A DNA stretch of 64,000 bases, from NCBI GenBank assembly GCA_000442125.1, contig KE546976.1:682001-746000 (forward strand). The letters are read 5' to 3'. Shown piece by piece: positions 49,596 to 61,444 of this stretch (position 1 is its first letter; every line of letters starts with the position of its first letter). This DNA comes from Opeltia flavorubescens. Taxonomy: Eukaryota > Ascomycota > Lecanoromycetes > Teloschistales > Teloschistaceae. The notes beneath the pieces are model-generated. The model saw nothing but the letters and a program-made list of their open reading frames with translations, ran no database searches and had not been told where the DNA came from. The translations under genes were made by a program, and so were the position numbers.

Positions 49596-50891
49596 CTACC
49601 CCACTTCGTAGTCCCGGTCACCTTCGGCATCGGCGTCGACTTCGCCGCCATCATGTCTTTGGTAATGGTGGGACGGATCTTGGCTGGCTGAAGGATCTTG
49701 GGATCTTTGATTTACCTGATACATCTAGCACAGCATTAACCAAATACTTATCTGAGCAAGAATGCACGTTCTGCTGCCATAGAAACTGGTCTCACGCGCA
49801 ATCCCGGGCGGGGACTAACAAAAGATGTATATCGGCGCGTACGTACCTGCTGGGGCGCCATGGGCGGGTATCCATACATTCCCTCAAACATTTGCTGCTG
49901 AGGCTGACCGTAAGCATTGCCAGGGTCCTGTGGCACCTGAGAAGCATATATCCCTGGTTGAGGACGATAGTCCTGGTCGTGTGGAATTTGATTGCCTGGG
50001 ATGGGATATTCGGGGTGTGCGATGTGGTGCTGCTGCTGCTGCTGATGACCAGAAGCCGGTTGTTGCTGGACGTTATTCTGTGGTGGAAGAAGTTGATTGC
50101 TAGTGGAACCCGATGAGGGAGGAATCGTTCCTGAGCCTGGACCTGCCTGCGCTGCTGTCCGTTTGGCGTGGCTGGCTGCCTCCTCGCGGGGCACAATGTC
50201 GATCAAAAAATCAAACATGTCGGATTTTGCCAACGCTGAAGCAATATCAGACCGTTGAAGCGTTCGCCGCTTGTTCTCTTCTGCATGAATCCATGCACGC
50301 ATGGTCAGTTCGGTGATGAAGATGTCGCAGCCTTTGGCAAACAGGATTGGAGCCTCGGCAGATATCATCTTCACCTCCGGATCCGCTTTCATTACTTTTT
50401 TGATGCGGGCCAACGGCAACTGGTGGATCTTGTAGTCATGAGTTTCGGTCTCCAGGTTGGTTATGGTTTGTTGCCAATAAGTGGTAAGAATATCCCGATA
50501 CTGGCCGTGCAGGCCCTGGTTGACCTGCATTCATCTGTCAGCGTGGATGGCTCCCGAAGCTGTCGTTTTCTGAAAGGAGTAAGCGTACGTTTGCCCATGT
50601 TGGTGAGAATAATTCTTGTACTGGGCCTTGCGCAGAAAGCTGTGAATATCGATCGAATCAGTCACAAAAATATAAAGTGTAGGAAAGGTCATATACAAAT
50701 GCGCTGGCACCTGCCAAAGAGATTCAATAATTAGCTGGACTAGCTTAGGCGAGTAATGCAAAGGAAATAGTATGGTTCGTGATAACGGATAAGGGTACAA
50801 TACCATAATGGCCTCCATTATTGTTTGGGTCGTATACCGGTTGCTGGCGCTGCTGCTGCTGCTGTCCAGCGGACTGATTACTGTGGTCCAT
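49596..50891 (-). CDS. hap5: CCAAT-binding factor subunit HAP5/NF-YC
   Basis: Histone-fold subunit of the heterotrimeric CCAAT-binding complex (HapE in Aspergillus). Minus-strand exons: 50,891-50,804; 50,626-50,589; 50,524-49,847; 49,724-49,596 (310 aa, frame closes). The N-terminus is Gln-rich. A 38-nt exon gives [13 protein letters not shown] leading into [18 protein letters not shown]. The histone fold follows: [60 protein letters not shown], then [10 protein letters not shown]. The rest is a Gln/Pro-rich activation-type tail with CAG/CTG codon runs, ending [13 protein letters not shown] in the last exon. The core exon is certain; the 38-nt exon rests on phase, borders and family resemblance. 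It is divergent from FCF2. Confidence 0.93.
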
Positions 50892-51763
50892 ATTTCACAT
50901 AGACCTGTTTACGCCTCGTGTTATTTCAAGCTTCCGTGAGTCCTTAATATGTAGAGAGATTGATCTGTGCAGTCAGAGTGCAATCGGCTGATATCCACCA
51001 AGCGGCACGACTCGACTCAAACGCTCGATTGATTTGAGATGACTGTTAAAGAAGAGTTCAGTCAGGCTCATACTCATCACTGTGTTGGGCGCATACTGCA
51101 AACGCTGGATGGGCTGGGGAAGCGCGGGTAAAGACTAGCATACAGAGAGCCAATGGTTAGACGCTAACACGATGGGAAGACGATCATAATTGAAAATAAA
51201 ATTGCGTGCGTCGCAACAAAGGATCGCGAGTCAACGTAAATTGTACTAAGAGGTAGGATAACTTGGAAGGAATTTTGGCGCGTGGACAGAGCTACAGGAT
51301 ATACTTTACATTGGGCAGCAAATGATCCTGCCACAAAGCGCTCACATTATTCCAGGGTAGGTAGATGGCTAATTGAAAGTCTGGACCGAAGAGGTAAAAC
51401 GAGAAATACGCTCCAGGGTCTAACCCTAAGTGCGGGACTCTCGCAAAGTTGGAACCTTTCCCCTACTCGTATCCACCAGGTTTTGCACCAGTTCAGGTTT
51501 TGCACCAGTCTAGCAGCTTGGCGCCAAGTGTGAAGCCCTATCGGCTAGCGTGCCAAGAGAAGTCAAAGGCTCTACTCGATAAAGCTAGCGCTTGGATGAC
51601 TTGGCGCCAAGCTGCTAGACTGGTGCAAAACCTGAACTGGTGCAAAACCTGGTGGATACGAGTACGGTTTATCGCGCCAAGTGTTCTAATTATTTTGTGC
51701 CCCGCGAGAGCCCTCATTCACTTCCAGCTTTTTAATTTTCCCACGAAAGTGATTACTTGTACA
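50892..51763. promoter_or_regulatory. divergent intergenic region HAP5/FCF2
   Basis: 872 bp between the two start codons. A CCAAT box lies at about 51,150, on the HAP5 side, which would allow autoregulation by the complex but is not proof. The FCF2 side is filled by the 65-bp inverted repeat described separately. Confidence 0.55.
51464..51664. repeat. perfect 65-bp inverted repeat (foldback structure)
   Basis: The arms 51,464-51,528 and 51,600-51,664 are exact reverse complements over 65 bases, separated by a 71-bp spacer. Each arm contains two copies of CAGGTTTTGCACCAGT at a 17-bp period and ends at the inner side in the self-palindrome CTTGGCGCCAAG. The inner right end lies 100 bp before the FCF2 start codon. 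It may be a MITE or foldback insertion, or a regulatory hairpin in the FCF2 promoter or leader. No target duplication was recognised. Confidence 0.9.
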
Positions 51764-52770
51764 ATGTCAGACCAACGCCATTCTCTTACCAACAACACCG
51801 GTAATGTAGCCAGGCAAGCCTCAGATGAAAGACCACTCTCCTTCAACGAGATGAAGTCTATGCTTCAGAACGTCGAAAAACGTCTCCTCGGCCAGGAACC
51901 ATTTCCAGTGGACGCTGTTGTAGGTGACGCCCCCACACACGATACTCTTATTTCGACGTATGTATACTACTTTCAACTAAAGTACTTTACTCAAGCTCCA
52001 ATACTTTGAATAGTCTTCCCAAGCTCGATAATACCGTCACAACTGAACCTTATGTAACTTTCAACTCGAAAGTGGCCCGCGTGAACTGGGCGAAATCGGA
52101 CAACAGAACAGAGCGCCGATTCATAAGCCAAGGACCACTAGTCGCAGCTGAGAGGCAAACTCATAACCTGGGTCCTGAGGTTAGTCAATCGGTCTTTTCC
52201 TGTTACTGCACTCGAAATCAATTATATGAGGAAAACATTTCCACAACATCCTTGAGGCAAATCTATGGATCCCGTTTTGGGCAAGCCCTTTGCTAGTATG
52301 AAAGCTGTCTTTACATAGTTACTCTGAAATTTTTTCACTTGCTACCGTTATGAAATTGGCTTGCTATCTCTATAGCTCATTGACTCCTCTGTGATCAGGG
52401 TAACGAGCTCAACGCTGGTCCTGACTGGTTTCACCTACCTCGAACAAAGCTCACCTCCGACCTAAAGCGAGAATTACAACTACTGAAAATGAGATCCTCT
52501 TGGGACCCGAAGCGGCACTACAAAGGTGACAACCGGAGATCTTTGATCCCAGAATATGCTCAGATTGGCACAATCATGGAGGGCCCTGCGGAATACTACA
52601 GTTCCAGGATAACGAAGCGGGATAGAAAAAGTTCTTTCTTGGAGGAGGTACTGGCTGCTGAAAAGAGTTCTGGCCGCTTCAAGCGCACATATACGAACAT
52701 TCAATCGTCCAAGGCGAGCGGTCGGCGAGCGTTCTATGATAACTTGAAGGGGAAAAGAAGCAAACGATAG
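51764..52770 (+). CDS. fcf2: rRNA-processing protein Fcf2
   Basis: Nucleolar SSU-processome factor needed for early pre-18S cleavages. Exons: 51,764-51,957; 52,014-52,179; 52,399-52,770 (243 aa, frame closes). The Fcf2 domain fills the last exon: GPDWFHLPRTKLTSDLKREL, QLLKMRSSWDPKRHYKGD, PEYAQIGTIMEGPAEYYSSR and KRDRKSSFLEEVLAAE. A basic tail ending KGKRSKR follows. The N-terminal half is charged and little conserved, as usual. The second intron (219 bp) is longer than its neighbours. It converges with the purine nucleoside phosphorylase gene, whose stop is only 148 bp away. Confidence 0.93.
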
Positions 52771-52917
52771 TTGAAATGCTAGGAAATAATGATTCTGATC
52801 TCCTGCTGGCCGGATCAGCCTCAAGCTAGTCAACAAACACAAATATCGTATGACTCGCATCTCACAGCGTACCCAGACTCACCCGAGCTCGACCAGCTAG
52901 TGCTTTGTATTCAGAAC

Positions 52918-54244
52918 TCAGGCCTTTGCAACGGTATCATTCTCTTCATTTACAATTGTCATCGCCAGCGCTTGGATCAGACCCTGCTCACGGTATAAGC
53001 TAATTTTCCGGGGGTGAAGAAGATTCCCATACCTGCAGATCTTTGCTAGCTTCTTTTCCAGCCTCAAGAACTTCTTCATGGTTTGCTTTGCCCGCCGCAA
53101 GAGCTCGTGTCAAATCTTGCCGATCTTTACTGTTGATATTTGGATCATCACCTTTCATGCCTGGTTCTAGCACTGCATTATTAGTAACAAGGCTAAACGC
53201 AGCAGTCCGCATATTGCAGTGCCGTGCGACTATAATCTCTGGAACGGTCGACATCCCGACTAAATCTGCTCCAAGCATACGCAGCATTCTGCATTCCGCC
53301 CTCGTTTCGTAGCTGCACCATTCAGCACGATATTTCGTGCACACAACGCTAGACTTGGGTAAATACCTTGGGCCGCCAACAAAAGCATATGTTCCTTCAT
53401 GCAGCCGACGATTCTCAGAAGAACGAGCTAGCTGCTGCCAAATGGTGTGCACCCGATGGCGCAGATCGAGGTCGTATGCATCCGATAAGGCAGGGAAACG
53501 GGTTCCGAAATACTCAGGGTTAGGTCCTCGCAGTGGATGGTTTCCTGCAAGCCCTGCTAGATTTAAATGCTACAATCACCTCAGTCCCATGACTCTGTGG
53601 AAACCGGTGGCAAGCTTACATCGCTCACAAGCACAACGTCGCCTATAGCGTACGTCGGGTCAAGTCCACCAGCTGCATTGGTGACTACATTGAACGATCA
53701 GCGCAATTCGCATTGACCAACAAAGCTTTGCAAAGAGAGAAGCTGACCGATCAAGCTGTCGACGCCTAAGTGTTTCAACACTCGGACTGGAAACGTTATG
53801 CTTTGAAAGGAGTGGCCCTCATAGTAACTGATTCCAAATTTAATTAAGAGTACTCTTCCCTAGGAAGGCATTGGATTCCATCGACTAACTGGGCTCTACC
53901 GACCAAAAAGACAACGGCCGGTTTCTGCGCTTCCAATAGCCCAAAAACAAGCTTGCCAGCATGGCCTTGTACTGCTGAAGGTCAGTACGCCTTGTCAGCT
54001 CGCACTACGACTCCTCAGCATGTATACCTGACCCTATAGGAAAATGAGGGATCGTCATATATGGAACTTCATGCCGTGGCTGGGATAGGACGGAATCCGC
54101 AAGTCCTCCAAGGCCTGAACCACAGATAATACCAAGTTTCGGACGTCGTAGCGTTTCGGGTAATTGCTTCGCTAGAAAGTCAACGGCTTCCACTGCATAC
54201 GTGAAGGTTGATGTAGGGTCAACGGCGGGTGCATAATTAGTCAT
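52918..54244 (-). CDS. pnp1: purine nucleoside phosphorylase
   Basis: Cleaves inosine and guanosine with phosphate to the base and ribose-1-phosphate (purine salvage; also nicotinamide riboside in yeast Pnp1). Minus-strand exons: 54,244-54,028; 53,974-53,890; 53,827-53,748; 53,684-53,620; 53,569-53,367; 53,312-53,033; 52,983-52,918 (331 aa, frame closes). Motifs of the trimeric PNP family are present: [12 protein letters not shown] (phosphate-binding Ser), [46 protein letters not shown] (substrate-binding segment with Glu) and [20 protein letters not shown] closes the active-site region. Seven exons, all phases consistent. It is divergent from the mitochondrial S10 gene, with 230 bp between start codons. 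Confidence 0.95.
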
Positions 54245-54474
54245 AACCCTAGTATAGATAACAAGTAATGGTAGAAGCTACAATCCAAGCTTATTACGTC
54301 GAGGGTATTTCAAGCTCACAGAAGTAGTTGTGTCGTCGACGACTGAGTAGAATAATAGTTACATAGAATTTTTACTCGGCAAGCTACGCGTCTCGCAAAA
54401 AAAATTAGTGGTTTTTAATTTACGGATCCGCCACGTCTTTTACTCATCACTCATACGAAACGCTATCGTTCTTT
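54245..54474. promoter_or_regulatory. 230-bp bidirectional promoter PNP/RSM10
   Basis: A very short shared upstream region between start codons of the phosphorylase (-) and the mitochondrial ribosomal gene (+). No specific site was recognised. Confidence 0.55.
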
Positions 54475-55484
54475 ATGAATCGCTTCACCCGTCCCTTGCG
54501 GATTCAAAAATACCCTTCTATTCTGTCATTATATTGCCGTTTATCTCGCGTCTCTACGTTACAACCAGCTACGAACCTCGAGTCGAAAGAGCAGCGGCTT
54601 GGCTGTACGCCTTCCGTCATTCCAGAGCGTGCAACTCTACAAGAGTCTGAAGAAAGCGCAGAGCATCCGGGCTCACTGTATAGCGTATGAGCCTTTTAAA
54701 CGTGGACTTTAGGCTGATCGTATTGCAGAGCGCCCGATTCAAATGGGGATTTGTTACCGATCGCAAAGGTGGGGTGGGTATTCCAGTATCCGATAATTGC
54801 TACAAAGCAACTGCTCATCCCAAATAACAGAGATGAGCAGCAGGGTATCTCATCAAGAATGGAATCTCTTCGGATGCCCAGAAGCGTACAAGCAGTGTAC
54901 CTTAAACCCCTGAAACGTAGAGCTTCGTATGGGATACCCACTTGTGACTTGCAATTACGTTCTTACAATGTCCGGAATGTGGAGTTCTTTGCCGACTTTG
55001 CACTAAGAGCAGCATACTACCTGCACCTTCCGGCTATCGGGCCTATCCCTCTTCCTCGAATTACAGAACGTTGGACGGTACCCCGCAGCAACTTCGTCAA
55101 TAAGAAAAGCCAGGAGAACTTCGAACGTATAACTCTAAGGCGTCTCATACAAATACATGATGGTCATCCAGAAACTGTCGAAGTATGGCTTGCTTTCTTG
55201 AGGAAGCACGCATATTACGGCGTTGGAATGAAGGCTAACGTCTGGCAACACGAGAGTCTTGGTGTGTCATTGCAGCACTTTACATGCGTATTTGCCCAGC
55301 TGACGACGTGCCAGGTGTTGGTAAACACATGGATGTGAGATTGGAAAATATCAAGAGGACTCTAGAGCCTAGATGGGCACACTTCGGTAGAAGAAAGAAT
55401 TTGGAGACCTCGGAAAGAGTCTACGAAATGATGAAGGATGAGACAGTCCAGAAACTGTCCGATGCGCCGCTGAATGGATTCTAG
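54475..55484 (+). CDS. rsm10: mitochondrial small ribosomal subunit protein uS10m
   Basis: Exons: 54,475-54,684; 54,729-54,785; 54,841-55,261; 55,315-55,484 (285 aa, frame closes). The N-terminus (MNRFTRPLRIQKYPSILSL) is rich in Arg, hydroxylated and hydrophobic residues without acids, as in mitochondrial presequences. The uS10 domain (about 105-235) begins SVQAVYLKPLKRRASYG and contains CDLQLRSYNVRNVEFFADFA, RITERWTVPRSNFVNKKSQE, NFERITLRRLIQIHDGHPET and RKHAYYGVGMKANVW. The small exon 2 and the choice of acceptor before exon 3 (54,840 or 54,843, one residue difference) are less certain. The C-terminal extension is typical of fungal Rsm10. Confidence 0.92.
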
Positions 55485-56420
55485 CAATCTCTGCTCGGCT
55501 GAAGTTATGGATGCAATCGTCACTGCAGTCATGGAATTCGTATGTTTGGAGCTTCCACAAGGAGCATCTACGACCCTCGTGCTATCGGTATTGAAGTGCT
55601 CTCGGACCCCGAACATCTTGGTTGCATCCTGGAAGCTCTGCATTTGATAATGTCGAGCAACACTCGCTATTACACGCTTCTTGACATCACATTAATCAAC
55701 CAATTTTCCGCTATGATAGACGGCAGCCGCAAGCTCTGCTGATCTATATCATTCATGACAGAAATAGAACTCTCAAAGGCATTTCCACCGGATCGGTGCA
55801 TCTTTCCATATCATACCAGGAAGCGATGCTGCCTGCGATTGATACTCCTTGGTAGTGAAACACTCCCGCGCCAGCTGGGCTCTATCCCGGGGACCAAGAT
55901 CGATATTAGATGAAAAAATCGTTGTGTTTTCAGGGGTCTAGGCGGCCCCAGTGCAATGCCATAGAGTGTCGCTGAGTCAAATGTCGAAAGTCCAGGGGGA
56001 TAATTCGGATACGGTACGGCTGCACCGGATCATTACCCGCCGAAATTACTTGCTGGTTTAACTGTTACGTATTCAGATGTCCACCATAGGAATCAGAAAC
56101 ATGGTACAGTGTCTCCTATGTATGTGATATTAGCTTATGATTATCCTTTAATCCGCCAATATACATTTGGGACTGCTGTAAAACATAAATATCTGAATCC
56201 AATTACATGAAAACCATGAAATAAACTCGTTGTCACGGAAACCACGTTTGACACTTGAAGATGCCCCAAAATCTGGATTCATTACGTAGCCTGACTGGTT
56301 GTATGTTGTACGAGAGCTTCGAATCCTTCTGCTGGTCAGTATCCGCGTAAGCGCATTTGACGCGCCTATTGTCCCAAAATTATGCATACTTAGCATAAGC
56401 GATTACTCTCTAGCGATGCC
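55485..56420. other. 0.9-kb intergenic region
   Basis: Between uS10m and the mitochondrial tryptophanyl-tRNA synthetase, both plus strand. Short frames on both strands (largest 93 codons, minus, 55,362-55,643) have no similarity I recognise. It likely holds the 3' UTR of the first gene and the promoter of the second. Confidence 0.55.
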
Positions 56421-57830
56421 ATGAGCTATGTGCTTTATCTTAGGAAACCGGCCCTCAACCCGAACTTGTTGACGATCCCAACTCTTGTGGCACGTCTTCT
56501 CGGACAATCATTTGTACGCAACCGAGTGACCCATTGTCAGCGGCAGGCAACTTTGGCTTCCAGGAAGATCGTCTTCTCAGGTATCCAGCCGACAGGTGTT
56601 CCTCATTTAGGAAACTATCTAGGCGCACTGAAGCAATGGGTCAAGATTCAAGAGGACGTACCGCCGACTTCGGACGTCATATTCTCAATCGTGGATCTCC
56701 ATGCCATGACATTACCGTATGAGCGGGACCAGATGTGCCAATGGAAACATCAAACGCTTGCTGCACTTTTAGCTATTGGTCTCAACCCAGAGAGATCCGT
56801 TCTGTTCTTCCAATCCACAGTACGACCCGAGGTATTGAAACCCTTTCTCGAGCTTCCATTGCTTATGCCACTGCTAGGTACCTGCACACACAGAACTCAT
56901 GTGGATCTTAAGTTGTACGGCGTCTGTAGGATATCTCTCTCGCATGACGCAATGGAAGGTTTGCAAAACCTCCAATCAGATACTAAACAGATATTCATCT
57001 CCGAAAGTCCAAGTCAGCTGACGTCCATTTCAGAGCAAATTGGCATTATCCGACCATAGCGCCTTATTCGATGGTGATGCAAAAGCGAGATTGAAATTGG
57101 GCTTGTTTGCTTATCCTGTACTTCAGGCAGCAGACGTTCTCTTATATCGGTATGCTCTTCGATTTGAGTACGTAGGCTTTCCTGACCACTGCAAGGGCGA
57201 CCCATGTTCCTGTTGGACACGACCAAGCACAGCATCTGGAATTTGTTCGTGAGAACGCAAGAAACTTTAACGCGGCACACGGTTCATTCTTCTTAGAACC
57301 ACAGACCATTATGGGTACGTAGGAAATCCAAACGATTCCTGGTTATAAACTGAGCCGGAGTAGCGGCTGCAACGAGGATTATGTCGCTTAAAGATCCACT
57401 GCTTAAAATGTCAAAGTCTCATGTGGACCCACGATCACGGATTTTATTAAATGATGACCCGGAGATTATACACACGAAGATCAGAGCAGCGCTGACGGAT
57501 TCTGTCGAAGGAATATCCTACTCTCCAACCAAGCGACCAGGTGTTTCAAATTTGCTGACTCTCATGGCATCTATGGGTGATAATTCAGTTTCAGAAGAAG
57601 AGATTGCGATGGAGGCCCAAGCTCTGAGCATGCGCGCGTTCAAGGACGAAGTAGCTGCCACTATCATTAGGGGTCTGAAAGATATTAAAGCCAGATACGA
57701 CTACTACATCGATCCTATGCGAAAGCAATATCTCTTGGACATTGCAGCGTCAGGGACTCAAAAGGCACGCCTCATCGCCGAGGAAACAATCGCCCAGGTG
57801 CGTGGAAAAGTAGGCACTGGCCTGTTTTAG
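56421..57830 (+). CDS. msw1: mitochondrial tryptophanyl-tRNA synthetase
   Basis: Class I synthetase charging mitochondrial tRNA-Trp. Exons: 56,421-56,819; 56,878-56,958; 57,034-57,149; 57,196-57,314; 57,361-57,830 (394 aa, frame closes). A ~45-residue Arg/Leu-rich leader suggests import into mitochondria. Motifs: SGIQPTGVPHLGNYLGAL (HIGH-type signature, about 53-70), FFQSTVPAHTELMWILSC, MTQWKSK, GLFAYPVLQAADVLLYRATH, VPVGHDQAQHLE and the KMSKS loop (exactly KMSKS, about 254-258) after RIMSLKDPLL. Start: ATG at 56,421; a nearby ATG at 56,416 is followed at once by a stop. Length fits bacterial-type TrpRS with presequence. Confidence 0.95.
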
Positions 57831-58631
57831 GGCAGCACGATAAGAGAGAGACGACTGGTGAAGTCTGCCCCTGACTTCGAATTTGGGAACATCGCCAATC
57901 TCTCAACCCGCCAAATTCTCTGGATGATTTTACAGTCATTGCTCCGAATTATACAAACTGCCTGTGCTTTCATCCACGACCTTGACAAGATGATCACTAT
58001 CGTACCCTTGGTATAAACCATAGTCCTTGGCCTTTAAGTTCATTCATGTGGTACGAATTGCAGCGCTTTTGCACGAGCAACTTTGACTCCAAGCATTGAG
58101 TCGACCCGAGGATATGTTTCCCTAAGGTCACCTACCCCAAGCATACGATCGCGCGATGATTGGATCACGGAATCATTCGACTGTGATGTCAGCTTTGTCA
58201 GATAGACGCGGGAGGTGGATACAGCAATTGAAAATCGGTGTTCTCTCTCAAAAACCTTATTACCAGTGCCGAGGCTGCCAAGTTTATACGGTTTAATATG
58301 GAATATTTATGAAAAACATCCCCCGATCATATTAGAAGTTGTATGCATCGGATGAGCTTGCTCAACTCTTCGAAATGCATTCTATGATTTTGATTCATAT
58401 GTATTATTACACATTGTGGAGCCCTGTAGATATCCGGATGGGTGCGTTTTAGTGGTGCCCCATGACGATTGGTATTGCTTGCAAAGTTTACGACAATTCT
58501 TTGCAAAAGATCGAGTAAGCTGTGCAATACCCGCGATCTTGACAATTGAAGCACCTCCTTGATGTCATTGACTTCGGCCTGTATGCTAGCAGTGCACGTA
58601 GGACGGACATGAGTTCAGATCGCGTCGAGTC
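57831..58631. other. 0.8-kb intergenic region
   Basis: Between the TrpRS stop and the start of the hydrolase gene, same strand. No frame with recognisable similarity; a minus-strand frame overlapping 58,488-58,739 is antisense to the hydrolase exon 1 and is rejected. Confidence 0.55.
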
Positions 58632-59790
58632 ATGGTTCCTCCCAATCGAGTCCATACAGGACGGCCGACCTCCGTTAACCTTCTTCAGAGCTTCTCGCAA
58701 ATCCAGCGACGCCGACTCAGCCTTGCGTATTCGCTTCATAAGCCACCTGCGATCTCAGCCGACGTTCAAAAATCTCCTCTCATAATTCTCCACGGCCTTT
58801 TCGGGTCGAAGCAGAATAACCGAAGCATCAGCAAGTAAGGATGTGCAGTCAAAGCGACGAGAAAATTCTGTATTCTACTGACATTTCAGGGCATTAGCGA
58901 AAGATTTGCTTCGACCAGTTTACGCTTTGGTATGACATGCTTCAAAGGCCTACTCGTCTTGCTAACATCTTGTAGGATCTTCGCAACCATGGCGAATCTC
59001 CTCACCACAGAATACACGATTATCTTTCCATGGCCGATGATGTGGAAGATTTCATCCAGGACCACCAAATAAATTTACCAGGACTCATCGGCCACTCGAT
59101 GTATGCATCTTCTTGTTGCTGAAGACCGTTTGTCAACTGAGTGTCCGGCAGGGGCGCGAAAGTGGCTATGACTATCGCGCTTCGGTCGCCCACGTTACTC
59201 GGCGCTTTGATACCTGTGGATAACGCACCAGTAGATGCTAATCTGGCCGATGATTTTCATAAATACCTCGTTGGGATGCGGGAGATTGAGGAAGCTGAGA
59301 TAAAGAAGCAGGCCGAGGCAGACCAAATTCTTAAGAAATACGAAGATGTACGTCTATTGTCCGCGCATAAGTAACCCATCTCACAAGTTTCATCTCCTAG
59401 GTCCTGCTCATCCGGCAATTTCTCATGACGAACCTGGTAAAGCCATCTGATGGCGGCTCCTTTAAACATAGGATCCCTATCAAGACCTTGGCATCGAGTC
59501 TAGGAAATATGGGAGATTTTCCTTTTAAGAGTGCCGATGAAGCACGCTACGGAGGCCCCACCCTTTTTATTCGAGGTACCAAAAGTCGTTATGTTGCCGA
59601 TGATGTACTGCCGTTGATCGGACAGTTTTTCCCAAAATTTGTTGTTTGTGACATCGCCTGCGGTCATTGGGTCATCTCTGAACAGCCGGAAGCTTTCAGA
59701 CAAGGTAAATGGACTTCCATACGCTCTAATCCTCTGATGCTAAGGTTTCAAGCTGTTGTGAGCTTTCTCAGGAACACCGACAAGGAGTAG
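58632..59790 (+). CDS. mitochondrial alpha/beta hydrolase, ABHD11/IMO32-like
   Basis: Exons: 58,632-58,834; 58,890-58,929; 58,976-59,100; 59,152-59,347; 59,401-59,704; 59,753-59,790 (301 aa, frame closes). A basic N-terminus with RRRLSLAYSLHKPP could be a mitochondrial presequence. The alpha/beta hydrolase fold shows PLIILHGLFGSKQNNRSISK (oxyanion region), VYALDLRNHGESPHH, the nucleophile elbow GHSMGAK (Ser, about residue 125) and GALIPVDNAP, which carries a conserved acidic residue. GPTLFIRGTKSRYV and the catalytic His in ACGHWV follow. Yeast Imo32 and human ABHD11 are mitochondrial; ABHD11 protects lipoylated dehydrogenase complexes. The exact substrate here is unknown. Confidence 0.9.
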
Positions 59791-60059
59791 ACACAATGAG
59801 GTCAACGCCTCGTACTTAGCCTCCGTCAACATGAACGACCAACGACAATAGTAGGGGATAGATTTTTGGGAAATGAAAGATTTCTAGCAAGCGGTAGATT
59901 CGACGTCCTTAATCATACTAATAGCAGACGTGCTTCCACACGCTAGTTCAGTAACTAAAGTCTACCTATCGAGCTAGCTGGACATGTATCAATTCTTCAT
60001 TGCTCATGACCCTCGAAAGAATCTCACAGTCGATGTGAAGCCTCCAAAGACCAAGCTTT

Positions 60060-61047
60060 CTAGACACTCTCTTGAGGCACCGGCTCTTTGAACTCTCGTT
60101 CCACCTTTTGACCTTGATCGTCCGTAGTCGACTCCCCGTGCAGGTTGAGCAGAGCCCCTAGATCGAATTTCGGCGCCTTCAGGAGTTTGACCTTTCGGAT
60201 GTGCACCTAAGGAGTTTCAGCTGATACAATTATGTACGACTGCGTCTTCGCTCACATTCTGAAGGGGATAAATCCCCTGGGTCGACTTCTCAATCTCTCG
60301 TCCGATAACTTCCGGAATAAGTTTGGTTGTGAGCTGTGGTAACGAGCAGCTCGACGCCTCCCGTTGAATGATCTCTACCATCTTCTTTCGAATGGCACGA
60401 ATCTGTGACGAGCGAGCATACGTGGTTTTCTTGATCTGGTTCGGTCTACGCTTTGTAAATGCAATAGCGAATAGACGCAGCAAATAATCGTCGGTAGTCT
60501 TGACCGTTATGTTGGCTTCAATTAGTGTCTGCCACTTACGGACCAAAGATCGCAGCTTGTCCGAGGTAAAATCAAGTCCATGGAAATTGGTCAGGCAGTT
60601 TTTCCCTTGAACTTCATCGACCCGTAGCTGTATCTTTCGGAAGGCATGGTCCTCATCCTTCTGGAGATCTGCAAGAGAAACCTCGAATATTCGCCCTTTC
60701 AAGGCATCATTGGCATTCTTAAGACCTGTCGTACGATTCACCAAAGTTTTCCCAACACTGAGGCATGGTCAGGACGAGAAGTGGAATCAGCTGCATAGTC
60801 AACGTACTCTCGAATTTGGAAACTAGAGGGAGCCTATAGACGGTTATTCTGAGTCGAATGATCCTCAAATCTGACTAACCTTCACTGAGTACCAATCCTT
60901 CCTGGTGAATGGGTCCTGAGTTCTCTTTTTTAATCCTTTCTTACCTTTTGAAAGGCGCTTATTTCTAAAGAAGATCAGCGGTACTGCATCAAGTCACGGG
61001 AGACACCTAAAATAGGGCTGTCTTTATACTTACTTGCCGACAGCCAT
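60060..61047 (-). CDS. rps1: 40S ribosomal protein eS1 (S3Ae)
   Basis: Minus-strand exons: 61,047-61,034; 60,964-60,880; 60,833-60,808; 60,757-60,256; 60,206-60,060 (257 aa, usual length). The first coding exon is only 14 nt and encodes MAVGK up to a split codon. [40 protein letters not shown] and [20 protein letters not shown] follow. The core has [20 protein letters not shown] and [20 protein letters not shown]. The end is [20 protein letters not shown] plus an acidic-basic tail. An apparent early stop near 60,217 lies in a 49-bp intron with donor GTGAGC. Intron positions near the start codon are common in fungal ribosomal protein genes. Confidence 0.96.
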
Positions 61048-61444
61048 GATGAGATTGGATATCACGCAGTCGTCGAGAGTTAGGATACCAATTCTTTTGC
61101 TTCGCGGAATGATGTGTGGGCCTCGGCAAGTCTAACCCAATCAGTATCGCAGCGCTAGTCTAATGCAAGCAAGCGGGAGTGGTCTAATAATGCTGAATCG
61201 CTATTTGTCGACTAGGCGAGGAAAGCAATCTTTTCTATCACTTGTCTATTTTCTCCATTTGGTCATTCCAAGGTGGCGCGCGCTTCAAGGCTACGGGCAA
61301 TTTATATCAGAAAAAAATCGGTTCAGTTCAGGTATCGATGTCGTTCTTTCCATTACTTCAATGGTCGACGTCCTCCCAAGCACGTCCTCGTACCTCGGCT
61401 AGCTCTGTCATATTCATAACCCTGCCTGTCGTGACTTGAGACTG
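61048..61444. promoter_or_regulatory. 397-bp region upstream of rps1
   Basis: Between the eS1 start codon and the stop of the URC1-type gene, both minus strand. It should hold the URC1 3' UTR and the strong eS1 promoter. A CCAAT box occurs at about 61,137-61,141. The frames seen on the plus strand have no similarity. Confidence 0.5.

Noticed and set aside
60206-60255. Premature end of eS1 at residue ~210
   Set aside because: The stop lies in an intron beginning GTGAGC; the last exon restores the family C-terminus.
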